Counted from the first letter of the stretch, positions 15,410-24,624 are shown. The stretch is 64,000 nt of DNA from Micromonospora sp. U21 (GCF_018070045.1 NZ_JAGPYK010000024.1:1-64000), one strand, 5' to 3'. Program-made: numbers and translations. Notes: a model not told the origin generated them from the letters alone.

Positions 15410-17470
15410 TCAGTCCTCGGCTGGGCGGGTCGATCGCGGCCGGGCCGCGGTGAGCAGCTCGACGATCCGGGCCACCCGGGGATCCGCGCGGATCTCCGCC
15501 ACGGTGGCAGGCAGCGGCAGCCGCCAGTTCGGATACTCGTCCACCGTGCCCGGCATGTTCGGCTGGCGCACCTCGCCCAGCACGTCGTAGAGGGAGACGC
15601 CGAGCAGCCGGGTCGGGCTGGCCGCGAGCGCCGCGTGCATCGCCACCACCACCTCACCGTCATCCGGTCGGGCCGGCTCCCCCGCGCCGTCGTTGACCGG
15701 GGCGGGCCCCCGCGCCGCCGGGTCGTGCCCACCGGCACCGGCCTGCGGCACCGCGCCCGCCGGAGCACCCGCGTCGGCCAGCAGCGCCTCGGCGCGCAGC
15801 ATCGCCAACAGCCGCTCCCGCTCCGCGACGGCGCGGGCCCGCTCCGCCGCCACGTCGGTGCTGAGCAGCTTCAGCTCGTCGCGTACCCGGACGTGCTCAC
15901 CGGTCAGGAACCCGGGCGCGGTCGGCAGGTCGTGGGTGGAGATCGTGGCCAGCGCGTTGCGTGGCCAGCGCGCCGGCGGGATGAAGCCGCCGTCGTCGTC
16001 CCGGGCGAACCACAGCACGGTCGAACCGAGCATGTTGCGCCGGCGCAGCCCCCGGGTGACCGCCGGCTGGACCGTGCCGAGGTCCTCGCCGACCACCACC
16101 GCTTCGGCCCGGTGCGCCTCCAGCGCGAGGATGCCGAGCATCGCCTCGGCGTCGTAGCGGACGTAGGTGCCCTCGGCGGCGCCGGCGCCCGGCGGCACCC
16201 ACCACAGTCGCCACAGCCCCGCGACGTGGTCGACGCGCAGCCCACCGGCGTGCCGCAGGGTCCGCCGCAGCATGTCCCGGTAGGCCGCGTACCCGGTGTC
16301 GGCGAGCCGGTCCGGCCGCCACGCGGCGAGGCCCCAGTCCTGGCCGAGCTGGTTGAAGTCGTCCGGCGGGGCACCGACCCGCACGCCCTGGGCCAGCACG
16401 TCGGCGAGCTGCCAGCCGTCCGCACCGCCCGGGTCGATGCCGACGGCCAGGTCGTGCACCACCCCGACCGGCATCCCGGCCGCCCGGGCCGCCACCGTTA
16501 CCGCGTCGAGCTGCTCGTCGCAGAGGTGTTGCAGCCAGGCGTGGAACGCCACCCGGTCGGCGAGCTGGCGGCGCTGCTCGGCGACCGCCGGGGCGTCCGG
16601 CTGGTGCAGCTCCGCGGGCCAGGCCCGCCAGTCGTTGCCGTGCCGCTCGGCCAGCGCGCACCAGGTCGCGAACGTGGTCAGCGCCGGGTCCGCGGCAAGG
16701 TCCACCCGGTGGGCGTACGGGTGCAGCAACTCCAGCGCGTGCCGCTTGGCGGCCCACACCTCGTCGTAGTCGATCAGGTCGCCGCGGTCGGGGCGCAGCG
16801 CGTCGACCACCGCCCGGGTCGCCGGATCCGCCGCCCGGTACGCGGCCGTGTCGCCGACCCGCAGGTAGAGCGGGTTGACGAAGCGCCGGCTGGCCGGCGA
16901 GTACGGCGATGCGGCCACCGGGTGCGCCGGCCCGACCGCGTGCAGCGGGTTGAGGAGCACCAGCCCCGCGCCGGTGGCACCGGACCAGCCGGTGAACTCG
17001 GCGAGGTCGCCGAGATCGCCCATGCCCCAGGAGCGTTCCGAGGTGAGCGCGTAGAGCTGGAGCATCCACCCCCAGGTGCGCGGCGGCACGGGCAGCCGGC
17101 GGGGCACCACCACCAGCGTCGCCTCCCGGTCGGCACAGGCCAGCCGGTGCCAGCCCAGCGGCAGGTCCGCCGGAAGCTCGCCGTCGACCGCGCGGCGACC
17201 ACCGTCCTCCAGGGTCACCACGCCCGGGCCGGGCAGCGCCCGACCGGCGCCGTGGGTGAGAACCACCGTTGCCGGCAGGGCGGAACGGTCGACCGCGCGG
17301 GCGGCGGTGAGCGCGTCAGCGACGGCCGCCGGATCGGTGGCGTCGACGCCGAGCAGCCCGAGCACACCGACGACGGTCTCCGGCGCAACCTCGACGCGGC
17401 GGTGCCGCCAGTCCTCGTACCAGGTGGACACGCCGTGCGCGTTGGCCAGCGCGGCCAGTCGTCGGTTCAT
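15410..17470 (-). CDS. malQ: 4-alpha-glucanotransferase (GH77, amylomaltase)
   Basis: GH77 enzyme of 686 residues, normal for the bacterial MalQ group with an N-terminal extension. It transfers maltosyl units between alpha-1,4-glucans in the cytoplasm. Catalytic features seen: nucleophile region Gly-Leu-Arg-Val-Asp-His-Val-Ala-Gly near 410; acid/base Val-Val-Gly-Glu-Asp-Leu-Gly near 460; third carboxylate Ser-Thr-His-Asp-Leu-Pro-Thr near 512. The early Trp-Gly-Met-Gly-Asp-Leu-Gly-Asp and Ser-Pro-Tyr-Ser-Pro-Ala-Ser-Arg-Arg-Phe-Val-Asn-Pro are typical. It follows the importer genes on the same strand after 114 bp containing a strong hairpin. Placement suggests it remodels maltodextrins delivered by that importer. 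Confidence 0.95.
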   Translation of the reverse strand: MNRRLAALANAHGVSTWYEDWRHRRVEVAPETVVGVLGLLGVDATDPAAVADALTAARAVDRSALPATVVLTHGAGRALPGPGVVTLEDGGRRAVDGELPADLPLGWHRLACADREATLVVVPRRLPVPPRTWGWMLQLYALTSERSWGMGDLGDLAEFTGWSGATGAGLVLLNPLHAVGPAHPVAASPYSPASRRFVNPLYLRVGDTAAYRAADPATRAVVDALRPDRGDLIDYDEVWAAKRHALELLHPYAHRVDLAADPALTTFATWCALAERHGNDWRAWPAELHQPDAPAVAEQRRQLADRVAFHAWLQHLCDEQLDAVTVAARAAGMPVGVVHDLAVGIDPGGADGWQLADVLAQGVRVGAPPDDFNQLGQDWGLAAWRPDRLADTGYAAYRDMLRRTLRHAGGLRVDHVAGLWRLWWVPPGAGAAEGTYVRYDAEAMLGILALEAHRAEAVVVGEDLGTVQPAVTRGLRRRNMLGSTVLWFARDDDGGFIPPARWPRNALATISTHDLPTAPGFLTGEHVRVRDELKLLSTDVAAERARAVAERERLLAMLRAEALLADAGAPAGAVPQAGAGGHDPAARGPAPVNDGAGEPARPDDGEVVVAMHAALAASPTRLLGVSLYDVLGEVRQPNMPGTVDEYPNWRLPLPATVAEIRADPRVARIVELLTAARPRSTRPAED

Positions 17471-17539
17471 CCGTACCCCGCTTCACGACGCGACCTGCGA
17501 CCACCCTGCCACGGCCGCGCACGCGGCGCAGGACATGAC

Positions 17540-17567
17540 GGGGCCGGCGGGCGGACCCGCCGGCCCC
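17540..17567 (-). terminator. 12-bp perfect hairpin between importer ATPase and malQ
   Basis: GGGGCCGGCGGG pairs with CCCGCCGGCCCC around a 4-base loop, about 18 bp past the ATPase stop. There is no T-run. It probably ends or attenuates the importer transcript before malQ. Confidence 0.6.
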
Positions 17568-17584
17568 ACCATGATGGACGCCGT

Positions 17585-18793
17585 TCAGTCGGCGAGCGCG
17601 CCGGCCGCCCGGCCTTCGTGCAGCGTGAGGTTGCGCCCGTTGGTCGGGTCGAACAGGTGGATCTTCTCCAGGTTGAACCAGACCCGACGCGACTGCCCCT
17701 CGGCCACCGGTGACTCGGCCGACAGTCGGGTGACCAGGTTGCTGCCCGCGCCGCTGAAGTCGGACGCGCCGGCGTCGGCGGCCAGCTCCTCCAGCTCGGC
17801 GGCGCTGGCCCGCTCGCCCTCCACCGTGAAGTAGACGTACTTGTCCGAGCCCATCGACTCGACGATCTCCACCGGTGCCTCGAACTCCAGGCCCCGGCGG
17901 CGGGTGTCGTCGTCGACGAGCTCGGCGTCCTCGAAGTGCTCGGGGCGGATGCCGAGGATCAGCTCGCGTGGCGCGTCGGCCGCCTCCAGCTCGCGACGGA
18001 CCCGGTCGCCGAGCGGCACGTCGCCCAGCCCGGTACGCAGCCCGCCGTCCTGCACGGCGGCGTGCAGGAAGTTCATCGACGGCGAGCCGATGAAGCCGGC
18101 CACGAAGAGGTTGCGCGGGTGGTCGTACAGCTCCTGTGGCGGGCCGACCTGCTGGACCGCGCCGCCGCGCATGATGACCACCCGGTCGCCGAGGGTCATC
18201 GCCTCGGTCTGGTCGTGCGTGACGTAGACGGTGGTGGTGCCGAGCTGCTTCTGCAACCGGGACACCACGGTGCGCATCTGCACCCGCAGCTTGGCGTCCA
18301 GGTTGGACAGCGGCTCGTCCATGAGGAACGCCTTCGGCTGCCGGACGATCGCCCGGCCCATCGCCACCCGCTGACGCTGCCCGCCGGAGAGGTTCGCCGG
18401 CCTGCGGTCCAGCAGCGAGGTCAGCTCCAGCACCTTCGCCGCCTCGTCGACCTTCTGGTTGATGGTCTCCTTGTCCAGCTTCGCCAGCCGCAACGGGAAC
18501 GCCATGTTCTCCCGCACGGTCATGTTCGGGTACAGCGCGTACGACTGGAACACCATGGCGATGTCCCGGTCCCGGGGGGCCTTGTCGTTGACCCGCTGGC
18601 CGCCGATGCGCAACTCGCCGGAGCTGATGTCCTCCAGCCCCGCGATCATGTTGAGGGTGGTGGACTTGCCGCAGCCCGAGGGTCCGACCAGGATGACGAA
18701 CTCGCCGTCGGCGATCTCCAGGTCGACGTCCTGCACGGCGACGGTCCCGTCCGGGAACTTCTTGCTCACCTTGTCGAGCACGATGTCAGCCAC
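17585..18793 (-). CDS. Sugar ABC importer ATPase (UgpC/MsiK/SugC type)
   Basis: ATP-binding subunit of 402 residues. Walker A Gly-Pro-Ser-Gly-Cys-Gly-Lys-Ser-Thr at 37-45, Q-loop in Val-Phe-Gln-Ser-Tyr, signature Leu-Ser-Gly-Gly-Gln-Arg-Gln-Arg, Walker B Phe-Leu-Met-Asp-Glu-Pro, then a C-terminal OB-type regulatory domain from about 240, typical of CUT1 importers. It is the only importer ATPase in the window, while four sets of CUT1 permeases are present. It is encoded right after its own permeases (10 bp). In Streptomyces one ATPase, MsiK, serves several sugar importers; this one is either dedicated (SugC-like) or shared. Confidence 0.93.
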   Translation of the reverse strand: MADIVLDKVSKKFPDGTVAVQDVDLEIADGEFVILVGPSGCGKSTTLNMIAGLEDISSGELRIGGQRVNDKAPRDRDIAMVFQSYALYPNMTVRENMAFPLRLAKLDKETINQKVDEAAKVLELTSLLDRRPANLSGGQRQRVAMGRAIVRQPKAFLMDEPLSNLDAKLRVQMRTVVSRLQKQLGTTTVYVTHDQTEAMTLGDRVVIMRGGAVQQVGPPQELYDHPRNLFVAGFIGSPSMNFLHAAVQDGGLRTGLGDVPLGDRVRRELEAADAPRELILGIRPEHFEDAELVDDDTRRRGLEFEAPVEIVESMGSDKYVYFTVEGERASAAELEELAADAGASDFSGAGSNLVTRLSAESPVAEGQSRRVWFNLEKIHLFDPTNGRNLTLHEGRAAGALAD

Positions 18794-18803
18794 GACTACT
18801 CAC

Positions 18804-19646
18804 CTATCCCTTGACGGCGCCGGAGGTCAGGCCGGACACGATGCGGCGCTGGAAGAAGAGAACGAACAGGATGATCGGAACGGTGATCACGACGGCGGCG
18901 GCGCAGATCGCCCCGGTGGGGTCCTCGAACTGCGACTCGCCGGTGAAGAACGACAGGGCGACCGGCACCGTACGAGCCCGCTCGGTGGAGGTCAGCGTGA
19001 TGGCGAACAGGAAGTCGTTCCAGCAGAAGATGAAGACCAGGATCGCCGTGGTGAACAGCCCGGGCGCGGCCAGTGGGGCGATCACCCGCCGGAACGCCTG
19101 CCCCTGGGTGGCGCCGTCCATCTTCGCCGCCTTCTCCAGGTCCCACGGGATCTGCTTGAAGAACGCCGACAGCGTGTAGATCGCCAGCGGCAGCGCGAAG
19201 GTGATGTACGGCAGGATCAACCCGGGCCAGGTGTCGAAGAGGCCGAGCTGACGCTCGATCTCGAACAGCGGCGACACCAGCGACACCTGCGGGAACATCG
19301 CGATCAGCAGGGAGACGCCGACCAGCAGCCCCTTGCCGGGGAAGTCCAGTCGGCTGATCGCGTACGCGGCCATCGCGCCGAGCACCACCGCGACGAGTGT
19401 GGCGATCAACGCGATGCCGATCGAGTTGATCAGTGCCCGGACGAACTGGTCGGTGTCGAAGATGGTCCGGTAGTTGTCCAGCGTCCACTCCCGGGGGATG
19501 AAGTTCCCGTCGGTGAGGGTGCCCGGCGTCTTGAACGACAGCGACGCGATCCACAGCACCGGGACCAGCGCGAAGACGACCACGAGAAGGTCCAGGAGAC
19601 CCCAGCGCACCCGGGCCCGGGTGGTGGTTTCGGTACCGGTGGCCAT
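18804..19646 (-). CDS. Sugar ABC importer permease (MalG/SugB/ThuG type)
   Basis: Inner-membrane permease of 280 residues with six predicted helices and the cytoplasmic EAA loop Glu-Lys-Ala-Ala-Lys-Met-Asp-Gly-Ala-Thr, which docks on the ATPase. The C-terminus Ser-Gly-Leu-Thr-Ser-Gly-Ala-Val-Lys-Gly is characteristic of MalG-type subunits. The gene starts 1 bp after the upstream permease stop, so it is part of the same transcript. Best guess is the trehalose/maltodextrin (LpqY-SugABC, ThuEFGK) group, from the binding protein next to it. Confidence 0.9.
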   Translation of the reverse strand: MATGTETTTRARVRWGLLDLLVVVFALVPVLWIASLSFKTPGTLTDGNFIPREWTLDNYRTIFDTDQFVRALINSIGIALIATLVAVVLGAMAAYAISRLDFPGKGLLVGVSLLIAMFPQVSLVSPLFEIERQLGLFDTWPGLILPYITFALPLAIYTLSAFFKQIPWDLEKAAKMDGATQGQAFRRVIAPLAAPGLFTTAILVFIFCWNDFLFAITLTSTERARTVPVALSFFTGESQFEDPTGAICAAAVVITVPIILFVLFFQRRIVSGLTSGAVKG

Positions 19647-19647
19647 G

Positions 19648-20643
19648 TCAGCGCCTCTCCCCGTCGTCGCTGCCCGGGGCAGCGGTGCCGAACAGCTTCA
19701 CGAAGACGAAGGCGATGATCGCCACGGTGACGAAGATCAGCACCGACATCGTCGACCCGATGCCGAGGTTCAGGCCCCGGATCAGGTTGTTGTAGGCGAG
19801 CATCGAGACCGAGGAGGTCTCGTTGCCACCGGCGGTCAGCACGAAGATGTTGTCGAAGACCCGGAACGCGTCCAGGGTGCGGAACAGCAGCGCCACCAGG
19901 ATCGCCGGCTTCATCACCGGCAGCATGACCTTGGTGAACCGCTGCCACGCGGTGGCGCCGTCGGTGGAGGCGGCCTTGAGCAGGTCCTCCGGGACCAGCG
20001 CCAGCCCGGCCATCAGCAGCAGCGCCATGAACGGGGTGGTCTTCCAGATCTCGGCGAGCATGATGATCGCCAGCGAGCTGGCGCGCTCGGTGAGCGGGGC
20101 GCCTTCGCTGAACAGGTTGGCCAGGTAGCCGGTGCCGGGCGTCCAGGCGTACCGCCAGGAGAACGCGGCGACGACGGTGACGATGCCGTACGGGATCAGC
20201 GCCGCGGTCCGCACGATGCCCCGCCCGACCAGCGTGCGGTGCATGATCACCGCCAGCCCCATGCCGAGCACCAGCTCGACGGCCACGGTGACCACCGTGA
20301 TCAGCATGGTCACCCCGAACGCGGTCCACCAGAACTCGTTGCTGAGCACGGTGACGTAGTTCTCCAGCCCGATGAACTCGCGCTCGTCGGGAAAGCGCAG
20401 GTCGAAGCGCTGGAGCGACAACCAGACCGAATAGATGATCGGGTACGCGGTCACCGCGACCATGACGAGCGCGGCGGGCGCGCAGAGTAACCAGCCGAGC
20501 TTGCGTTCGGCCTTCCTGTTCTCGCTCAGCGGCGGCTTGCGACGGCCGGCGCGCTGGGTGGGGACGGTGGCGTGCCGGCCGGTGGAGCGGGTGGTCTCCT
20601 CGGCGGTCACGTCCGCACCGGTCGGTGTGGCGTTGATGCTCAC
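19648..20643 (-). CDS. Sugar ABC importer permease (MalF/SugA/ThuF type)
   Basis: Permease of 331 residues. A long basic N-terminal tail (about 60 residues) precedes six predicted helices; the EAA loop is Leu-Leu-Lys-Ala-Ala-Ser-Thr-Asp-Gly-Ala-Thr. Start GTG at 20643 overlaps the TGA of the binding-protein gene (GTGA), indicating coupled translation; the frame is open much further upstream, but that is inside the binding-protein gene. Pairs with the MalG-type permease downstream. Confidence 0.9.
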   Translation of the reverse strand: MSINATPTGADVTAEETTRSTGRHATVPTQRAGRRKPPLSENRKAERKLGWLLCAPAALVMVAVTAYPIIYSVWLSLQRFDLRFPDEREFIGLENYVTVLSNEFWWTAFGVTMLITVVTVAVELVLGMGLAVIMHRTLVGRGIVRTAALIPYGIVTVVAAFSWRYAWTPGTGYLANLFSEGAPLTERASSLAIIMLAEIWKTTPFMALLLMAGLALVPEDLLKAASTDGATAWQRFTKVMLPVMKPAILVALLFRTLDAFRVFDNIFVLTAGGNETSSVSMLAYNNLIRGLNLGIGSTMSVLIFVTVAIIAFVFVKLFGTAAPGSDDGERR

Positions 20644-21926
20644 GGGAGAACCCCCTTGGACTGGAGGGCGTCGGCGATGGCGGAGCGCAGCTCGTCCGCG
20701 GTCTCCTGCGGACGGATCGCCGACGGCGGCGACAGGATCGCCGACATCACGGTGGAGATGCTCTGGTAGGCCGGGGTCAGCGGGCGGGTCGCCGGCTCCT
20801 TCAGCTCCTCCAGGATGGTGTCCTTCATCGGATACGCCTCGGTCATCTCCGGCTCGTCGTAGACGGCCTCGATGGTGGGCGGGACGCCGTCGTTGATGGC
20901 GGAGAACTTCTGGTGCTCTGCGTCGCGGACGCAACGGGCCGCCTCAAAGGCCAGGTCGGGATGCCTGGAGTAGGAGCTGACCGCCAGGTTCACCCCGCCG
21001 ATGGTGACCTTGCTGGGGGTGTTCTCGTCGACGCCCGGGATCCGGGCCCAGCCGACCTGCTTGGCCAGCTCCGGGTTCGCCTCCTGGAGGGCGGGATAGA
21101 CGAACGGCCAGTTCACCTGGAACGCGCCCGCACCGGACTGGAACTCCAGCCGCACCGGGTCCTCGGTGGCGTTGGTGAACGACGGCGACGTCACGCCCGA
21201 CGTGGCGAAGCGCCGCAACTGATCCAGCGCCCGGACCGTGCCGTCGTCCATCACGGCCTGCGTGCCGTCGTCGTTGAGGATCTTTCCGCCGGCGCTCTCG
21301 GCCAGGGTGTTGTAGAGGACGACGAGGCCCTCGTACTGGGCGCCCATGGTCAGCACCTGGTACGGCTTGCCCTGGTCCTTGAGCTGCTGGGCGGCGGTGA
21401 TCATCTGGTCCCAGGTCTTGGGCGGCTGCGGCACCAGGTCCTTGCGGTACCAGAGCAGCTGGACGTTGGTGTTCTTCGGCGCGGCGTAGAGCTTGCCCTC
21501 GTAACGGGCGGTGTCCAGCGGCCCCGTCAGGGTGCCCTGTTCAACCTCGGCCTTGTCCTGGCCGGTCCACTCACGGATCCAGTCGGCGCTGGCGAACTCC
21601 TGGGTCCAGGTGACGTCCAGGCCGAGCAGGTCCATCCCGGTGTCCTCGGCGGCCAGCCGGCGCACCATCTGCACCCGCTGGTCGTCGGCCTGTCGGGGCA
21701 GGACCCGGTAGGCGATCTCGTACCGCCCCTGGGCCTGCGCGTTGCAGTCGTCGACGACCTTTTGCAGGTTCTGCTCCGGCGGGTAGTACAGGTTGATTGT
21801 CGGTGGGCCACCAGCGTCACCGGAACCGCAGGCGGCCATGGGCGCCACCAGCGTCAGCGCGGCGGCTACCGCCACCGCGCGTACCCGTGGTCGCCGTCGA
21901 CGTCGGGCCTCGTCAGGGTCGCTCAT
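20640..21926 (-). CDS. Sugar-binding lipoprotein, trehalose/maltose type (LpqY/ThuE-like)
   Basis: Extracellular solute-binding protein family 1, 428 residues. The basic N-terminus, hydrophobic stretch and lipobox Pro-Met-Ala-Ala-Cys (Cys at about residue 32) make it a lipoprotein. Mature part starts Thr-Ile-Asn-Leu-Tyr-Tyr-Pro-Pro-Glu-Gln. The segment Met-Asp-Leu-Leu-Gly-Leu-Asp-Val-Thr-Trp-Thr-Gln-Glu-Phe-Ala is typical of trehalose/maltose binders (ThuE/LpqY). ATG with GGGGAGGGG. First gene of the importer operon; malQ at the end supports alpha-glucosides as substrate. Trehalose versus maltodextrin cannot be settled from sequence. Confidence 0.88.
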   Translation of the reverse strand: MSDPDEARRRRRPRVRAVAVAAALTLVAPMAACGSGDAGGPPTINLYYPPEQNLQKVVDDCNAQAQGRYEIAYRVLPRQADDQRVQMVRRLAAEDTGMDLLGLDVTWTQEFASADWIREWTGQDKAEVEQGTLTGPLDTARYEGKLYAAPKNTNVQLLWYRKDLVPQPPKTWDQMITAAQQLKDQGKPYQVLTMGAQYEGLVVLYNTLAESAGGKILNDDGTQAVMDDGTVRALDQLRRFATSGVTSPSFTNATEDPVRLEFQSGAGAFQVNWPFVYPALQEANPELAKQVGWARIPGVDENTPSKVTIGGVNLAVSSYSRHPDLAFEAARCVRDAEHQKFSAINDGVPPTIEAVYDEPEMTEAYPMKDTILEELKEPATRPLTPAYQSISTVMSAILSPPSAIRPQETADELRSAIADALQSKGVLP

Positions 21927-22164
21927 CACCCCTCCCCTCTTGTCGGCCAGCAGCCGGGGAAAGGCACCGCGCCCCGGCGCACGGCGAGACGATCGGGGCG
22001 CAGGACCAGCGGCGCGCAACCCCGGACGTTTCGTGGCCTTCACACTGCCCGAGCTGGGAAGTCGCGAAACCTGACGCCAGTGGGGACATGGCCAACCAGT
22101 CCGGTGTGCGCGAGGTCACTCCGGGCCTGTCGGCCGGAGCCAGACGCTCGACGGCCGGCATGCT

Positions 22165-22872
22165 GTGCCCGTGATCGCACGCTTCAAGGACCTCTGCCTG
22201 GACGCGTCCAACCCGCGCATGCTGGGTGCCTTCTGGGCCCGGATCCTCGACGCGGACGTGGCCGACGCCGGCGGCGACGACACCCGCGTCGACCCTCGTG
22301 CCGCCAGCTCCGATGCCGAGTCGATCTGGGTGAACCAGGTGCCCGAGCCGCGTACCGGCAAGACCCGCGTACACCTGGATCTGCGGCTGGCCGGCGCGGA
22401 GCCGTCGGCGCTGATCGCGGCCGGCGCCCGGCTGGTCCGCGGACCGTCCGGGGACGTGAGCTGGTGGGTGCTCGCCGACCCGGAGGGCAACCCGTTCTGC
22501 GCGTTTCCGGCCCACGAGGGCACCCGGCCGGGCCCGTTCGAGCTGGTCGTGGACTCTGTCGACCCGGCGGCCCAGGCGGCCTGGTGGGCCGGCGTGGTCG
22601 GTGGCACCGCCGAGTACGGCTCCGGTACCGCGTCGGTGGCCGGCGCCGCCGGTTTCCCGTGGGACCACTGGGTGTTCGACGCGGTACCCGAGCCCAGGAC
22701 GGTCAAGAACCGGATGCACTGGGACGTCGACCTGGTCGACCCGGAGCCCACGGCGCTGATCGCGGCGGGCGCGACACTGCTGCGCGAGCCGGAGGACGAG
22801 AGCCGTTGGTGGGTCCTGGCCGACCCGGAGGGCAACGAGTTCTGCGCCTTCGCACCGCGTCCCATCGGGTGA
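22165..22872 (+). CDS. Two-domain VOC (glyoxalase-like) protein
   Basis: A 235-residue protein made of two repeated halves of the vicinal-oxygen-chelate fold. Each half ends with Trp-Trp-Val-Leu-Ala-Asp-Pro-Glu-Gly-Asn-x-Phe-Cys-Ala-Phe, and each opens with an aromatic-rich Phe-Trp or Trp-Trp segment. This is the glyoxalase_6 subgroup common in actinobacteria. Substrate unknown; such proteins include dioxygenases and resistance proteins. Start GTG (Val-Pro-Val-Ile in the frame); no close operon partner. Confidence 0.85.
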   Translation: MPVIARFKDLCLDASNPRMLGAFWARILDADVADAGGDDTRVDPRAASSDAESIWVNQVPEPRTGKTRVHLDLRLAGAEPSALIAAGARLVRGPSGDVSWWVLADPEGNPFCAFPAHEGTRPGPFELVVDSVDPAAQAAWWAGVVGGTAEYGSGTASVAGAAGFPWDHWVFDAVPEPRTVKNRMHWDVDLVDPEPTALIAAGATLLREPEDESRWWVLADPEGNEFCAFAPRPIG

Positions 22873-23056
22873 GCGACCGACTACCCAGCGCGGGCATCGT
22901 CGACTAGCGTCTTCCTAGCGCCACAGCCAGCGCGTTCGCCGCCGACGTCGATACGCCTCCGGCCGACCCCAGCCTGTCCGTTCGGTTGGTAATCGCGGGA
23001 AGTAGCACCGCCATTCCCCCGGTTCGGCAGGATCGTCCCAACGAGGAGGTGCCGTC

Positions 23057-23488
23057 GTGCAGGACACCCGCGCTCTCGCCCTGACGTTCGAGGTGAGCGG
23101 CCTGCCACCGGTCAAGACCGAAGCGTTGTCCATCTTCGCCGCCGGTCACCGGCAGGCGACGAGGGTCCGCACCCTGCTCCAGGCCGCCCTGGCGGCGGCC
23201 CAGCGCACCGGCTGGACGCCGTTGCGCGGGCCGGTCGAGGTCGACCTGGTGCTGCGCTGCCCGCCCGGGCACCGTACGGCCGACGCCAGCACCCTGCTCG
23301 GCGGCGTCTGCGCGGTGCTGCAGGACAAGAAGCGGGTGACCAGCATCGGCCTGGCCCACCTCGGCGTCCTGGTGGACGTCGCTCTCTTCGACGACGACCG
23401 GCAGATCCGCCGGTTGTCGTACCACGAGGAGCCGGCGGAGGACTTCTCGTACCAGGTGCGGGTCGCCGCCGTACCGGCTGAGGTTTGA
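23057..23488 (+). CDS. Hypothetical protein, faint RusA-like pattern
   Basis: A 143-residue soluble protein. GTG start with GAGGAGG 8 bases upstream. It has a beta-rich opening (Leu-Thr-Phe-Glu-Val-Ser-Gly-Leu-Pro-Pro-Val-Lys), a helix with Arg/Gln, then Gly-Pro-Val-Glu-Val-Asp-Leu-Val-Leu-Arg-Cys-Pro and Thr-Ala-Asp-Ala-Ser-Thr-Leu-Leu-Gly-Gly-Val-Cys-Ala-Val-Leu. The layout (Pro-x-x-Lys near the start, an Asp before a Leu-rich helix, then a central Asp) faintly recalls RusA-type resolvases, but I cannot confirm it. It precedes another small unknown gene (46 bp). Confidence 0.6.
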   Translation: MQDTRALALTFEVSGLPPVKTEALSIFAAGHRQATRVRTLLQAALAAAQRTGWTPLRGPVEVDLVLRCPPGHRTADASTLLGGVCAVLQDKKRVTSIGLAHLGVLVDVALFDDDRQIRRLSYHEEPAEDFSYQVRVAAVPAEV

Positions 23489-23534
23489 CCGACGGACGCG
23501 GTGGGGTACCGCCGACGCCGACGAAGGGAGCACC

Positions 23535-23813
23535 ATGTCGGAGCCACACGTCACGCTCGACCCGCGCGGGCTGGACCCGGTGCAGCAGAAGCTGCGCGGC
23601 CCGCTGGAGGATCAGCTGACCTCGGCGCTCCAGGCCGCCACCGACCGGGTCCGCGCCGGTTACGCCGGCGAGCCGGTCGAGCAGGTCTGCCAGCGCCTGT
23701 TGGACGAGACACGCTCCGGGCTGCATCCCGACATCGCTGCTGGCTTCAACCCCGACATGGACGAGTTTTGCCGGGTGGCGGTAGCGATCGTCCGCGGCGG
23801 CGAGGTCTCCTGA
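23535..23813 (+). CDS. Hypothetical 92-residue protein
   Basis: Small acidic, mostly helical protein (Leu-Glu-Asp-Gln-Leu-Thr-Ser-Ala-Leu-Gln-Ala-Ala; Gln-Val-Cys-Gln-Arg-Leu-Leu-Asp-Glu). Clear ribosome site GAAGGGAG before ATG and actinobacterial codon bias make it a real gene. It lies just after the RusA-like-pattern gene on the same strand and may share its transcript. No family recognised. Confidence 0.6.
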   Translation: MSEPHVTLDPRGLDPVQQKLRGPLEDQLTSALQAATDRVRAGYAGEPVEQVCQRLLDETRSGLHPDIAAGFNPDMDEFCRVAVAIVRGGEVS

Positions 23814-23838
23814 TCCACCGGCCCGCCCCGGGCCCAGC

Positions 23839-24624
23839 TCAGTAGCGGCGCATCTGGGCGTACGGGCTGAGCACGATGCGCGGCGACAGCGCCGGGTCCA
23901 GCCAGGCCAGCACGTCGACCAGGTCATCGTGTGCGAGGGAGACACAGCCGGCGGTGGCGTTGCCGGCGCTGGTGCTGAACTGGTGCAGGAAGATTCCGCT
24001 GCCCGCGTTCGGCACCGGCTTCGACACGTTCGGCGGCATGTTGTAGGTGATCACCGCGAAGTGTGTGTACGCGGGCACCTCCTGCCACAGCGCCTCGCTG
24101 GCCCCGCCGGGGTTGGTCGAGCTGTGCTGGAAGGTGTTGTACAGCGACGACGACGGGTTCTCGTTCCACCAGTCGCCGTTGACCAGCCGGTGGTACGGGT
24201 ATCGCACGCCCGGGTTCGCGTCGATGCCGTACATGGTGGGGCCGATCGAGTAGACGCCGGTGGGCGTGGTCGGCACACCCTCCACGTGGTTGTCGCTGAA
24301 CCCCTTGGAGCCGATCCGGGCGGGCACCAACGCCGAGGCGGGCGTCCAGCCACCCCTGCCCCGCTCGTACGCCTCCAGGGTCGCGTAGGTGGTCGTGGCG
24401 CTGGTGGTGCCGACGATGAGCACCTGGTTCGTCTGCGGCGGCAGGGTCGTCAACCGCGCCGCCAGGTTGCGGCGCGGCCAGACCGAGCCGGTGGATGCGA
24501 AGACGGTCGCGACACCCCGGGCCGGCGCGGGCCGGGGCGCGCCGAGCGCGGGCGCCGCTGGGCTGAGCAGCGTCGGCGCGGCCAGGCCCGCCGCGGCGCC
24601 GAGCAGGAGAGATCTGCGTTTCAT
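23839..24624 (-). CDS. Secreted L,D-transpeptidase (YkuD) family protein
   Basis: A 261-residue exported protein. Signal sequence Met-Lys-Arg-Arg-Ser-Leu-Leu-Leu-Gly-Ala-Ala, with a twin-arginine look, followed by Ala-Leu-Gly-Ala. The catalytic region reads Ile-Phe-Leu-His-Gln and, about 15 residues on, Ala-Thr-Ala-Gly-Cys-Val-Ser-Leu: the catalytic Cys of the YkuD motif with Ala-Gly-Cys in place of the usual His-Gly-Cys. It would act on peptidoglycan crossbridges or as a carboxypeptidase. ATG chosen with GGTGGA upstream; an in-frame ATG 21 codons upstream would bury the signal sequence. Confidence 0.85.
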   Translation of the reverse strand: MKRRSLLLGAAAGLAAPTLLSPAAPALGAPRPAPARGVATVFASTGSVWPRRNLAARLTTLPPQTNQVLIVGTTSATTTYATLEAYERGRGGWTPASALVPARIGSKGFSDNHVEGVPTTPTGVYSIGPTMYGIDANPGVRYPYHRLVNGDWWNENPSSSLYNTFQHSSTNPGGASEALWQEVPAYTHFAVITYNMPPNVSKPVPNAGSGIFLHQFSTSAGNATAGCVSLAHDDLVDVLAWLDPALSPRIVLSPYAQMRRY

